Made by a program: the position numbers and the translations under genes | In this document: positions 1 to 7,380 of the stretch, one piece after another | Layout of the letters: each line of letters opens with the position of its first letter | Position numbering within the stretch: position 1 is the stretch's first letter | Notes under the pieces: model-generated | Databases searched by the model: none | Told to the model about the DNA's origin: nothing | What the model saw: the letters and a program-made list of their open reading frames with translations, nothing else | From: CAYQQU01 sp964419545 | GTDB taxonomy: Bacteria; Bacteroidota; Bacteroidia; Chitinophagales; Saprospiraceae | NCBI GenBank assembly: GCA_964419545.1 | Contig: CAYQQU010000091.1 | Coordinates: 1 to 19,187, forward strand | DNA: 19,187 bases | Direction of reading: 5' to 3'

Positions 1-53
1 TTTAAGTTGAGCCCTCAGCAAAAATTTTTACAAGGAACTTGTGTTACACACCA

Positions 54-79
54 TTAATCCATGAATAATCCGGATTAAG
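54..79. repeat. 17-base dispersed repeat with small inverted repeat
   Basis: The 17-mer GAATAATCCGGATTAAG at 63..79 recurs exactly at 16832..16848. Here it also forms an inverted repeat, TTAATCC (54..60) against GGATTAA (72..78), with an 11-nt spacer. It lies downstream of the lipA stop codon. Transcript-end structure, protein-binding site and remnant of a repeat family are all possible. The rest of 1..136 shows no coding potential I can support. Confidence 0.5.
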
Positions 80-136
80 CTCGCCATTCTTTCGCTTCAA
101 CCAAAAGGATAACGCTACAGCCTAACGGCAATAGCC

Positions 137-1009
137 TTACAAGTGGCGTTCCGCATGATAGGAAGACCTGACCAGCGGGCCGCTTTCCACAAAGTCGAAT
201 CCTTTTTCCAGGCCTACTTCTTTGTATTCCGCGAATTTATCGGGATGGACGTAAGTGACCACGTCGAGGTGCATTTTGGTCGGTTGCAGGTACTGGCCGA
301 TGGTGAGTACGTCGCAACCGTGGGCCAGCAGGTCATCCATCGTTTGGAACACCTGTTCGTCCGTTTCGCCTAAGCCGACCATGATGCCCGACTTAGTGCG
401 CTTACCGAAATCTTTGGTGCGTCGGATCTGTTCCAGGCTGCGCTCGTAGTTGGCCTGGGGGCGCACTTTGCGATAGAGGGCTTTGACGGTTTCCATATTG
501 TGAGAAACCACTTCCTGCCCGGCGCTGATCATGCGTTCGAGGGCCCACCAGGTGGCGCGCACGTCGGGGATGAGGGTCTCGATGGTGACGTGGGGCGTTC
601 TTTCCTTGATATTGGCAACCGTCTGGTGCCAGATCTCGGCCCCGCGGTCTTTGCGTTCGTCGCGGTTGACGGAGGTGATGACGGCGTGTTTGACGCCCAT
701 GAGGTCGATCGCTTCCGCGACCCGGCGCGGTTCGTCTTCGTCGTATTCGGGCGGACGGCCCGTTTTGACGGCGCAAAAAGAGCAGGATCGCGTACAGGTA
801 TTCCCGAGGATCATGAAGGTCGCCGTGCCGGCGCCCCAGCATTCGCCCATATTGGGGCAGTTGCCGCTCTGGCAGATGGTATGAAGGTTATACTCGTCGA
901 CCAGCGACCGTACTTTTTTATATTTCGGACCGATCGGCAGCTTAACGCGCAGCCAGTCGGGTTTGCGTCTTCTCGGTTCTTTAGCTTCTACAATTGGCAG
1001 TTCCAGCAT
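137..1009 (-). CDS. lipA: Lipoyl synthase (radical SAM)
   Basis: LipA inserts two sulfur atoms into protein-bound octanoyl groups to make the lipoyl cofactor of 2-oxoacid dehydrogenases and the glycine cleavage system, in the cytoplasm. The 290-residue protein has both iron-sulfur signatures. C46-x4-C51-x5-C57 holds the auxiliary cluster that donates sulfur, and C72-x3-C76-x2-C79 is the radical SAM cluster. The C-terminal RSSY at 281..284 supplies the serine ligand typical of the family. The length is normal. ATG at 1009 was chosen because the frame upstream has no other good start before a stop near 1069. An outer-membrane-type gene lies 96 nt upstream on the same strand, so co-transcription is possible but not shown. 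No lipB is in the window. Confidence 0.97.
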   Translation of the reverse strand: MLELPIVEAKEPRRRKPDWLRVKLPIGPKYKKVRSLVDEYNLHTICQSGNCPNMGECWGAGTATFMILGNTCTRSCSFCAVKTGRPPEYDEDEPRRVAEAIDLMGVKHAVITSVNRDERKDRGAEIWHQTVANIKERTPHVTIETLIPDVRATWWALERMISAGQEVVSHNMETVKALYRKVRPQANYERSLEQIRRTKDFGKRTKSGIMVGLGETDEQVFQTMDDLLAHGCDVLTIGQYLQPTKMHLDVVTYVHPDKFAEYKEVGLEKGFDFVESGPLVRSSYHAERHL

Positions 1010-1105
1010 GATGATATCCGTTTTGATCCCGCGCGCTTCAGGGAGATGCCCGAAGTGGGGAGTAACCTATTGTTATCCTAAATAACCCTAAAAAGCGAAG
1101 TAAGT

Positions 1106-1915
1106 TTACCAGCGTTTGCCGAGCTGTAAATTTAGGAAGAGATTGATGAAGATGGGCCGGTTTTCCGGGAAATCAACGCCCCGGTCGACCATGATGGGCA
1201 CTTTCTGGAAGTACAGGTCAACCATGACGCCTGCTTCCAGGGCTTTGACGAATTCGTCGAAAGCGCCCCAGTCGAAGTGTACGGCGAACTTGCCGTGGGC
1301 GCCCGGCAGAACCGAAATTTCGCCGAGCCCTCTGGAAAAGCCGGAGGAGCCGTAGATGCGGCTGATCTCCAGAAAAACGTCGGCGTTATCTTCCGTAAAC
1401 TTCTCGTCTAGGATGACGTAATCGTTCAGGTCGGGGTTGGGAAAGCGGACGAGTTTGAGGTAATACGGTTTAAGCAGCCCCAGTGAGGGCCCCGCTTCGT
1501 AGCTGATGCCGATGGCGAGCCCTTTGCGCTCGGCCTTTTCCGAAAAGTAGCGCTTTTCACCGAAGCCGGCGCGCAGCACGTAAAAGTTGTTTTGTTTGCC
1601 GAAGACGAACGCCCGCGAAACTTCACCGGTGGCCTGGGCCTGGAAGTCGAAACTCTGGCGGTATTCCTTGGGATGCTTGATTTCGCCGATCTCGAAGTTG
1701 AAGTAACGGGTCAGGTAATAGGTGCGGAGCTGACCGAAGTTGACCCCCAGGGCGTAGCCGTTGGTGTGCAGCTTGAGGTCGACGGTAAACTCCCGGTTAT
1801 AGACAATGCCCTTGGCGTCCTCATTGAAATCCTCGTCCGGAGAGACGATCTCCTGAGCTGCGAGCGGGCCGACGGCCGCCGCCAAAAGCAGGAGCAACTG
1901 GAATATTCTCTTCAT
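1106..1915 (-). CDS. Exported beta-barrel-like protein, unknown function
   Basis: This 269-residue protein starts with a clear Sec signal peptide (MKR, hydrophobic run, cleavage near LAAQ at about residue 21). The mature part alternates polar and aromatic/hydrophobic residues in short stretches and ends in LFLNLQLGKRW, as expected of a small outer-membrane beta-barrel. A central patch around residues 115..155 (GFGEKRYFSEKA, then GPSLGLLKPYYLKL) looks conserved, and I associate it with uncharacterised Bacteroidota proteins. On the minus strand an AAGGA lies about 11 nt before the ATG, a fair ribosome-binding site. lipA is 96 nt downstream on the same strand and a divergent gene starts at 2140. 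No enzyme motif is seen. Location is inferred and the function is unknown. Confidence 0.8.
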   Translation of the reverse strand: MKRIFQLLLLLAAAVGPLAAQEIVSPDEDFNEDAKGIVYNREFTVDLKLHTNGYALGVNFGQLRTYYLTRYFNFEIGEIKHPKEYRQSFDFQAQATGEVSRAFVFGKQNNFYVLRAGFGEKRYFSEKAERKGLAIGISYEAGPSLGLLKPYYLKLVRFPNPDLNDYVILDEKFTEDNADVFLEISRIYGSSGFSRGLGEISVLPGAHGKFAVHFDWGAFDEFVKALEAGVMVDLYFQKVPIMVDRGVDFPENRPIFINLFLNLQLGKRW

Positions 1916-2007
1916 AGCATTTTTTCCTTAATTGGTAATACAGCCCGGCCGTCGTTTTGTTTATCCTCGCTGACCAACTCCTTCAATAATTGTCGGAAAC
2001 GGACGTT

Positions 2008-2024
2008 TTAACAAATTCTGTTAA
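2008..2024. promoter_or_regulatory. Short inverted repeat in a divergent promoter region
   Basis: TTAACA (2008..2013) and TGTTAA (2019..2024) form a 6-bp inverted repeat with a 5-nt spacer. It lies in the AT-rich 224-nt gap between the divergent genes starting at 1915 (minus) and 2140 (plus). The size and position fit an operator, but six-base arms in AT-rich DNA can arise by chance. A weak -7-like TATCTTG lies nearby at 2111..2117 for the plus-strand gene. Confidence 0.2.
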
Positions 2025-2139
2025 CACTTTCTTTAACGGAAAGGACTACAAGAATTGTTGCTAAATTTAAGTAATAATTACGGCAAATGACAGTTTAAAA
2101 CGCATTTAGATATCTTGCCGGCCAATTTCATCCGTGTCG

Positions 2140-3453
2140 ATGTCGCTACTGATCTATTCTACCCTCGATAGCCCGCGCCTGCGCTATGTTCTGACGGTTT
2201 GCTTCGGGCGCTGGCTCCGGCTGCCGTACCGCCTGACGAACCGGGAAGCCGCCTACCTGGCTTACGAGGGGCCGCGTTTGCACTACGGCCGCGTGCGCCT
2301 GACGCCCGACGAACTCCTCGTGCCCGCAGGGGCGCTGCTTGCCGAGACGCACCGGGACCGGCCCGCTCCCCGCGTTTACCGGGAAGGGGAGCGGCCGTAC
2401 TATTTCCGGGAGGCGATAGCCGGTGCGGACTTCCCCTTTGATCTGTTCAGCCTGTTGTTCTACACCCTCAGCCGCTACGAGGAATACGGCCCTTACGAAC
2501 CAGACCTGCACGGCCGCTTTCCGGCCTCCTGTAGTCTGGCGGGGCGGAACGGTTTTCTGGACTATCCGGTGGTCGATGCCTGGCTGGCGGTATTGCGCGG
2601 CCGGCTGAACGAACGTTTTCCCGGCTTGTCCCTGCCGACTGTCGAATACGCTTTCCATCCGACCTATGATATCGATTTGGCCTGGGCGTACCGGCGCCGC
2701 CCCATGCTGCGTCTGGCCGGCGGTGCGGTGCGGGATCTGTTGCGCCGCGATCCGGCCGTTTTTCGCGAACGCCTGGCCGTGCTTGCCGGCCGGCGGCAGG
2801 ACCCCTTCGACACCTTTGCGTATCTCGGCCAAGGGTGGCGGGCCTATCAGCTGACGCCTGCTTTCTTTTTCCTCCGCTCCAACCCGCGTCGCTACGATCG
2901 CGGTGTTCCCTCCGGCGACCGGGCGTTGCACCGGCTGATCCGGGATATCAGCGCGCGCTTCCCGGTGGGCATTCACCCTTCTTACTACTCAAACGACCAA
3001 CCCGGCAGGCTGGAAGCCGAAGTGCAGTGGCTGTCCGGTATCTGCGGCCGGCCCGTCACCATAAGCCGTCAGCATTTTTTGCGGCTCCGGATACCGGATA
3101 CCTACCGCCGGCTGCTGGCGGCCGGTATTCGTGCCGACTACACCCTGGGTTATGCCGATGACATTGGTTTCCGGGCGGGAACGGCGCGCGCTTTTCCATG
3201 GTTTGACCTGGAAAGGGAGCAGACGACTGTACTCGAATTGCATCCTTTCCAGGTGATGGACGCCACGCTGAAACACTACCTCGGTTTGTCGCCGGCGGCC
3301 GCTTCCGACCGCATCGCTGTTTTGATCGAACGCACCCGGCGGTTCGGAGGAGTGTTCCGGCCGCTCTGGCACAACAGTTCTTTCGCGAAAAATCACGGCT
3401 GGAACGGGTGGACTTCCGTGTACGAAGATATGCTGCGGGCTGGGGCGGATTAG
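2140..3453 (+). CDS. DUF7033-type polysaccharide deacetylase-like protein
   Basis: I recognise the Bacteroidota family with an N-terminal domain (I believe DUF7033) and a divergent NodB-like deacetylase domain. The first ~165 residues include the family-like LAYEGPRLHYG and FSLLFYTLSRYEEY segments. The metal-site segment HPTYDIDLAW follows at about residues 173..182, with two aspartates as in the NodB TxDD motif. Further conserved pieces are GIHPSYYS, GFRAGTARAFPWFD, HPFQVMDATL and a final PLWHNSSF. The usual second histidine of the HxxxH motif is not obvious, so catalytic competence is uncertain. There is no signal peptide. Members often accompany surface-polysaccharide genes, but none are here. 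ATG at 2140 is preferred over an in-frame GTG at 2134. The body is GC-rich like its neighbours. Confidence 0.8.
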   Translation: MSLLIYSTLDSPRLRYVLTVCFGRWLRLPYRLTNREAAYLAYEGPRLHYGRVRLTPDELLVPAGALLAETHRDRPAPRVYREGERPYYFREAIAGADFPFDLFSLLFYTLSRYEEYGPYEPDLHGRFPASCSLAGRNGFLDYPVVDAWLAVLRGRLNERFPGLSLPTVEYAFHPTYDIDLAWAYRRRPMLRLAGGAVRDLLRRDPAVFRERLAVLAGRRQDPFDTFAYLGQGWRAYQLTPAFFFLRSNPRRYDRGVPSGDRALHRLIRDISARFPVGIHPSYYSNDQPGRLEAEVQWLSGICGRPVTISRQHFLRLRIPDTYRRLLAAGIRADYTLGYADDIGFRAGTARAFPWFDLEREQTTVLELHPFQVMDATLKHYLGLSPAAASDRIAVLIERTRRFGGVFRPLWHNSSFAKNHGWNGWTSVYEDMLRAGAD

Positions 3454-3528
3454 AAACACCCCAACCTGGGCTTGAACTTCCGGCGTTCTTCTTTCTTTTT
3501 TCATTTCCGGATTAACGCAAAAAATAAG

Positions 3529-3536
3529 TACTTTGG
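3529..3536 (+). promoter_or_regulatory. Candidate -7 element before upp
   Basis: TACTTTGG differs by one base from the Bacteroidota -7 consensus TAnnTTTG and lies 24 nt before the upp ATG. No convincing -33 TTG or TTTG is seen at the right spacing, so the call is weak. Confidence 0.25.
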
Positions 3537-3560
3537 AAGCTGATTCAGAACCGAGGACTT

Positions 3561-4211
3561 ATGGTGCACAATCTAAGTGAGACCCACTCCATTGCCAACC
3601 AGTTTATCGCCGAGATCCGCGACGTCAATGTTCAGCGCGATCGCATGCGCTTTCGGACCAACTTGCAGCGACTGGGGGAGGTCTTTGCCTACGAAATCAG
3701 CAAGAGGTTGGTTTACGAAGAGCGGAAAGTGGAGACCCCGCTGGGGATCGCCACGGTGCAGGTGCCTACCGAGCCGGTGGTGCTGGCTACTATTTTGCGT
3801 GCGGGGCTGCCCATGCACCAGGGCATGCTGCGCTATTTCGACCGGGCGGACAACGCCTTTATCTCCGCCTACCGGCGGCACCACAAAGACGGCTCGTTCG
3901 AGATCAACCTCGAGTACATTTCCTGTCCCAACCTGGACGACAAACTGCTCATCATCACCGACCCCATGTTGGCCACCGGCGCCTCGATGGCGCTGGCGAT
4001 CAAGGAAGTACAGGCATTCGGCACGCCCCGGCAAATTCACATTGCCACCGCCATCGCCTCGATCGACGGCCTGGAATACCTGCAACGCGCCCATCCGAAC
4101 GCCCAGGTGTGGATCGGCGCCCTCGATGAGGAACTCACCGCCAAATCCTTGATCGTTCCCGGGCTGGGCGACGCCGGCGACCTGAGCTTTGGCGAAAAAA
4201 TCCAGGAATAG
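3561..4211 (+). CDS. upp: Uracil phosphoribosyltransferase
   Basis: Upp makes UMP from uracil and PRPP in pyrimidine salvage, in the cytoplasm. The 216-residue protein carries the PRPP-binding loop ITDPMLATGASM at residues 132..143. It also has ILRAGLPMHQGM at 78..89 and the C-terminal uracil-binding segment IVPGLGDAGDLSFG at 198..211. All are standard for the family, and the length is close to the E. coli enzyme's 208 residues. ATG at 3561 is the natural start. The gene follows the deacetylase-like gene by 107 nt and probably has its own promoter. It converges on the TPR lipoprotein gene with only 36 nt between stop codons and no obvious terminator there. tdk (12577..13209) is a second pyrimidine salvage gene but is not linked in an operon. 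Confidence 0.97.
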   Translation: MVHNLSETHSIANQFIAEIRDVNVQRDRMRFRTNLQRLGEVFAYEISKRLVYEERKVETPLGIATVQVPTEPVVLATILRAGLPMHQGMLRYFDRADNAFISAYRRHHKDGSFEINLEYISCPNLDDKLLIITDPMLATGASMALAIKEVQAFGTPRQIHIATAIASIDGLEYLQRAHPNAQVWIGALDEELTAKSLIVPGLGDAGDLSFGEKIQE

Positions 4212-4247
4212 GCTTCGGTTATACATTCCCGGAGAGGAAATACCATA

Positions 4248-5684
4248 CTACCGGGCCGCCCGTATCGTCGTATTTTCCTGTATCCAGCAAGGCACGCGGA
4301 AGGGATCGCCTTCTTTGAGGTTGCGCTGGAAGATATCTTCGATGCTCGGCATATACTGGCTGTAACGGCCGATCCACTTATTCGCTTCGGCGCGCGCGTC
4401 GGGGTCGATGCGTTTGGCTTTGATCCACATATCGATAGCCGGCCACACCACGATCTGGCTGTCCCAGCCCCGGCCCGGGCCACAGAGCGGTCCGCTGGAA
4501 GCGTAGAGCCGACCGATGAGCAGGTACGGCTCGCCCCAGTCGGGTTTCACCTCGGCGGCCTGCAGGGCATACTGGCGGGCTTTTGAGAAATTTTTGAGGT
4601 GGGTGTAGTAGATCTTGCCGACCAGCAGCAGGTAGTTGGCTTTTTTCTCGGTGTTTTCCTCGTCGGCGGCGGCCTTTTCAAACTCTTCGATAGCGCAGTC
4701 ATAGTCGGCTTCCTGCAGGCACAGATAAGCCTGCTTGGCGCCGGTTTTGGGGGCGCAGTTTTCGTTGCCGGCCCGGATGAGGCGCCTGAAATCTTCGTCC
4801 GATTCCGGGCAGCCGCCCCAGTTCAGGCGGCTGTATACCGTGCGCAGCACGTCGCAATCCTGAGGGTTGGCCTCAAAGTCGGCGTAAAATTTAGCTTTGT
4901 AGTACTCGCAATCGTAGAAGCCGCGCACCCCCTCGAACGCTTCCAGTCGGGCGGGGGTGTATTCCTCGATGATTTTCCAGCGCTCGCAGGAGTTGGTCTT
5001 TCCGCATTCGGCCAACCCTTTGGCGAGGATGTCGCGTACTTTTTGCTGATACGTCTTCGCTTCGGCCAGGCTGATCTTTTCCGCGAAGTACAGGTCGACC
5101 AAAAGGGAGGTGAACGGGTTGAGCACGAAGTCGGGCGTTTCCAGGCCGTCGGTGTCGATCGATTCTTTGAACATGGCGTATACTTCCTCCTTGGAGGCCC
5201 GGTCTTTGTATTTGTAGTAATAATCGAAAGCTTTGCGGGCCACGATATAGCCGCCTTTCGGATAGCACTCGTCGACCTGGTCGTAGAGCACGAAGATCTG
5301 GTCGATGTACTCTTCCTTTTTCGCTTCGTCCTGGGTCTGCGCAAGAAAGCGCTCGTAGAAGCGGATACCGTCGGCGTAGACGGTATTGCGGCGGCCGTCG
5401 GCGGCGGGGGATACGGCGTATACCTTCTGCCAGCGTTCGAAAGCTTTTTCCCAGTCGCCCGCTTTCAGAAAATCGCGGTAGAGCACGTAGTCGGTAGACG
5501 CCTGGTCGGGGTCGGGGGCGTCGGAAAATTTGGGGCAGGGGCTCAGGTCTTCTTCCGGTGCGGGCGGCGGCGTCGGTTTTTCTTCTTCGACGGATGTTGT
5601 TTGTGCTTCTTCGGTCACTTTCGGCGTGCAGGCGCCGATGAGGGTGGCGAGGCCGAGGAGCAGCAATAAGTATTTCGATTTCAT
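4248..5684 (-). CDS. TPR lipoprotein (paralogue of the gene at 5966)
   Basis: This is a 478-residue protein starting MKSKYLLLLLGLATLIGAC, a lipoprotein signal with lipobox IGAC and the acylated cysteine at 19. A Pro/Glu-rich tether follows, then helical repeat sequence. The clearest TPR-like units are at about residues 319..396 (KANYLLLVGKIYY and GEPYLLIGRLYAS). Cysteines near the C-terminus (LCGPGRGWD, VPCWI) match positions in the paralogue at 5966..7378, as does PAADGRR near residue 90. Such proteins are usually periplasmic scaffolds or parts of envelope assembly machinery; the partner here is unknown. ATG at 5684 is chosen because of the signal peptide. The frame runs on upstream to a TTG at 5852, but that stretch is the palindromic element. 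The separate leader suggests its own transcription, or readthrough from the operon upstream. Confidence 0.85.
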   Translation of the reverse strand: MKSKYLLLLLGLATLIGACTPKVTEEAQTTSVEEEKPTPPPAPEEDLSPCPKFSDAPDPDQASTDYVLYRDFLKAGDWEKAFERWQKVYAVSPAADGRRNTVYADGIRFYERFLAQTQDEAKKEEYIDQIFVLYDQVDECYPKGGYIVARKAFDYYYKYKDRASKEEVYAMFKESIDTDGLETPDFVLNPFTSLLVDLYFAEKISLAEAKTYQQKVRDILAKGLAECGKTNSCERWKIIEEYTPARLEAFEGVRGFYDCEYYKAKFYADFEANPQDCDVLRTVYSRLNWGGCPESDEDFRRLIRAGNENCAPKTGAKQAYLCLQEADYDCAIEEFEKAAADEENTEKKANYLLLVGKIYYTHLKNFSKARQYALQAAEVKPDWGEPYLLIGRLYASSGPLCGPGRGWDSQIVVWPAIDMWIKAKRIDPDARAEANKWIGRYSQYMPSIEDIFQRNLKEGDPFRVPCWIQENTTIRAAR

Positions 5685-5710
5685 ATTACCATAGTTTGCG
5701 GACTTCAAAA

Positions 5711-5897
5711 TTAAGGAACGTTTAAAGAATAAGTTTGTCAATTTTGAGTAGGTTATTTTGGAGCTAGACGAGGCGAAAAACACAGGCGCCGGCCGGCCGG
5801 CAGGCGGGTAGCCGAAGCTACGGCGAGTATTTTCAACGAAGTATAGCTCCAAAAGAAGCAGTCAAAATGTCGAAGTTAATTTTTAAACGTTTCTAAA
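5711..5897. repeat. Imperfect palindromic element, about 187 bp (MITE-like)
   Basis: The sequence is a long interrupted inverted repeat. AACGTTTAAA at 5717..5726 is matched by its complement at 5882..5891. TTTTGGAGCTA at 5756..5766 pairs with the complement at 5844..5854, with weaker pairing between. The centre folds as GTAGC-CGAA-GCTAC (5808..5821). An inner stretch (TTTTGGAGCTAG then GGCGAAAAACACAG, 5756..5785) resembles the left arm of the element at 16926 (TTTGGAGGTAG then AGCGAAAAACTCAG), so the two look related. No target-site duplication or transposase was found. It ends about 27 nt before the ATG of the TPR lipoprotein gene, so it is probably transcribed in that leader. Confidence 0.65.
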
Positions 5898-5903
5898 TAA
5901 ACC

Positions 5904-5939
5904 AAAAAGCTTCGCTCCGGCAGACCGAAACGAAGCTTT
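5904..5939 (-). terminator. Intrinsic terminator of the coaX-barrel-TPR operon
   Basis: AAAGCTTCG at 5906..5914 is perfectly complementary to CGAAGCTTT at 5931..5939, with a 16-nt loop. Read on the minus strand the stem ends in a run of five T (complement of 5904..5908). It starts 27 nt after the stop codon of the TPR gene at 5966, the expected place for a rho-independent terminator. Confidence 0.8.
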
Positions 5940-5965
5940 CTGGGCAATATCATCACGATTACGGT

Positions 5966-7378
5966 TTAGTTTTTGAAGGTGACCCGTACGGTTTCGCCGA
6001 TCCAGCAGCCTACTTTGGCCGTTTGCCCTTCGTTGATCCCGCGCATAAACCCTTCATTGCGGTCGGGTTTGGAGCTGGAGTAGTTGCCGATGCGCTTGTT
6101 GGCTTCATCGCTTAGTGACGGATCAATCGATTTCGCGTAGGCGTATTTTTCGATGGCGGCGAGGATGGCCAGGCGGCTGTCCCAGTCGTCGCCGCAGCTG
6201 CGGCTGGATTTAGCGTAGATGTCGCCGATGAGCAGGTAGGGTTTGCCCCAGTTCTCCCGCAATTGCGCCGCCTTGAGGGCGTTGCTGCGGGCCGATTGGT
6301 ACTGCCCGAACTGCCAGGTTTGGATGAAGGCGATACTGTAGTAGTACTGCGCCTGGTTTTCCGGGTTGTCTTCATTTTCGAGCGCCTCTTTGTAGCGGGC
6401 GACGGCTTCCTCGTATTTGCCTTCCTGCTGGAGTTGCGAAGCGTCGTAGCCGGGGTTTTTCAGGCGGCGTTCTTTTTCGAGCTGCTCGTTGATTTCAGCG
6501 GCCAGGGCTTCGTACTGTCCTTTCAGGCTGAGCATATCGGTGTCGGTCGTATCGCAGCCCTGCTTGCGCAGTTTGTTGAAGACGAAGCGGAGCACGTCCA
6601 GGTCGCCGGGATTTTCTTCGACGCGCGGCAGCAGTTTGCCTTTGAAGTAGGCGCAATCGAAAACTTCGTCTTCGATCGGTTTGATCTGGGCGGCCATCCG
6701 GGCTTTCGACGACTCGTAGTACTGGCCGTACCGCTCGTTGTTTTCGATGTTGTGGTCGGCGATGTCGACCAGCTTCTCGTAGACGTTGATCACCTCGTCG
6801 CGGCCGACCATTTTCGCCTGGTAGAGGTAGGTGAGCAACTGGGAGATCGGTTCGAGTATGAAGTATTCGGTATTATTGCCTGATTTCGCCAGAGCTTCTT
6901 TAAACGTATTGAGGGTTGCTTCGGTATAGCCGTAGCCCGGTGCGGTGAGCATGTCGTAGCCTTTACGGCCGAGCAGGTAGCCCTCGTTTTTGTAGCACTG
7001 GATCTGCTCGTCGTAGAGTTTCATGACCATCTGGGCGTACTCTTTTTTCTCGGCCTCGTCCTCGGTGCGCATGATCTTGGCCTTGTACAGGTCGCGACCG
7101 TCGCTGTAGTGGCTGGGGCGCTGGCCGTCGGCGGCGGGCGCCAGGTTGTAAGCCTTTTTCCAGTTGTTGAAGGCGATGTTGAAGTTGGCGTCGTCCATTG
7201 CGGCGATTTCCTTGACTTCTTTACCTTTAACAAAAGGCCGGTAGACCACGTGAGCGTTTTCCGCTTCTTCTTTTTGATTCTGGGGAAGTTCGTTCCAATT
7301 GCCGCACTGAGCTGCGAGTTGGATCGCAAAAATGCCGGTCAGGGCGGCGGTTATTGATAGTTTCCGTAATGCAATCAT
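5966..7378 (-). CDS. Exported TPR protein (paralogue of the gene at 4248)
   Basis: This is a 470-residue protein with a Sec signal peptide (MIALRKLSITAALTGIFAIQ, cleavage near LAAQ). The cysteine after AAQ does not sit in a standard lipobox, so it is probably soluble periplasmic rather than a lipoprotein, unlike its paralogue. Both share the order NxxKAYxLxPAADGQR, Y.DGRDLY, EDEAEKKEY, a long middle region, TPR-like units at about 311..390 (GKPYLLIGDIYAK) and a tail with SCGDDWDSR and GCWIGE. This shows a tandem duplication with divergence. The gene lies 2 nt after the barrel gene (7381..8733), so it is translated from the same mRNA, and it is followed by a strong terminator. An envelope-assembly role is inferred from signal, repeats and neighbours only. 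Confidence 0.85.
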   Translation of the reverse strand: MIALRKLSITAALTGIFAIQLAAQCGNWNELPQNQKEEAENAHVVYRPFVKGKEVKEIAAMDDANFNIAFNNWKKAYNLAPAADGQRPSHYSDGRDLYKAKIMRTEDEAEKKEYAQMVMKLYDEQIQCYKNEGYLLGRKGYDMLTAPGYGYTEATLNTFKEALAKSGNNTEYFILEPISQLLTYLYQAKMVGRDEVINVYEKLVDIADHNIENNERYGQYYESSKARMAAQIKPIEDEVFDCAYFKGKLLPRVEENPGDLDVLRFVFNKLRKQGCDTTDTDMLSLKGQYEALAAEINEQLEKERRLKNPGYDASQLQQEGKYEEAVARYKEALENEDNPENQAQYYYSIAFIQTWQFGQYQSARSNALKAAQLRENWGKPYLLIGDIYAKSSRSCGDDWDSRLAILAAIEKYAYAKSIDPSLSDEANKRIGNYSSSKPDRNEGFMRGINEGQTAKVGCWIGETVRVTFKN

Positions 7379-7380
7379 GA

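Noticed and set aside
4599..5669. Plus-strand open frame opposite the TPR lipoprotein
   Set aside because: Same reason: biased Val/Phe/Gly composition and complete overlap with a supported gene.
5685..5852. 56-codon N-terminal extension of the TPR lipoprotein from a TTG
   Set aside because: It translates the palindromic element and would bury the lipoprotein signal. ATG at 5684 begins a textbook lipobox signal.
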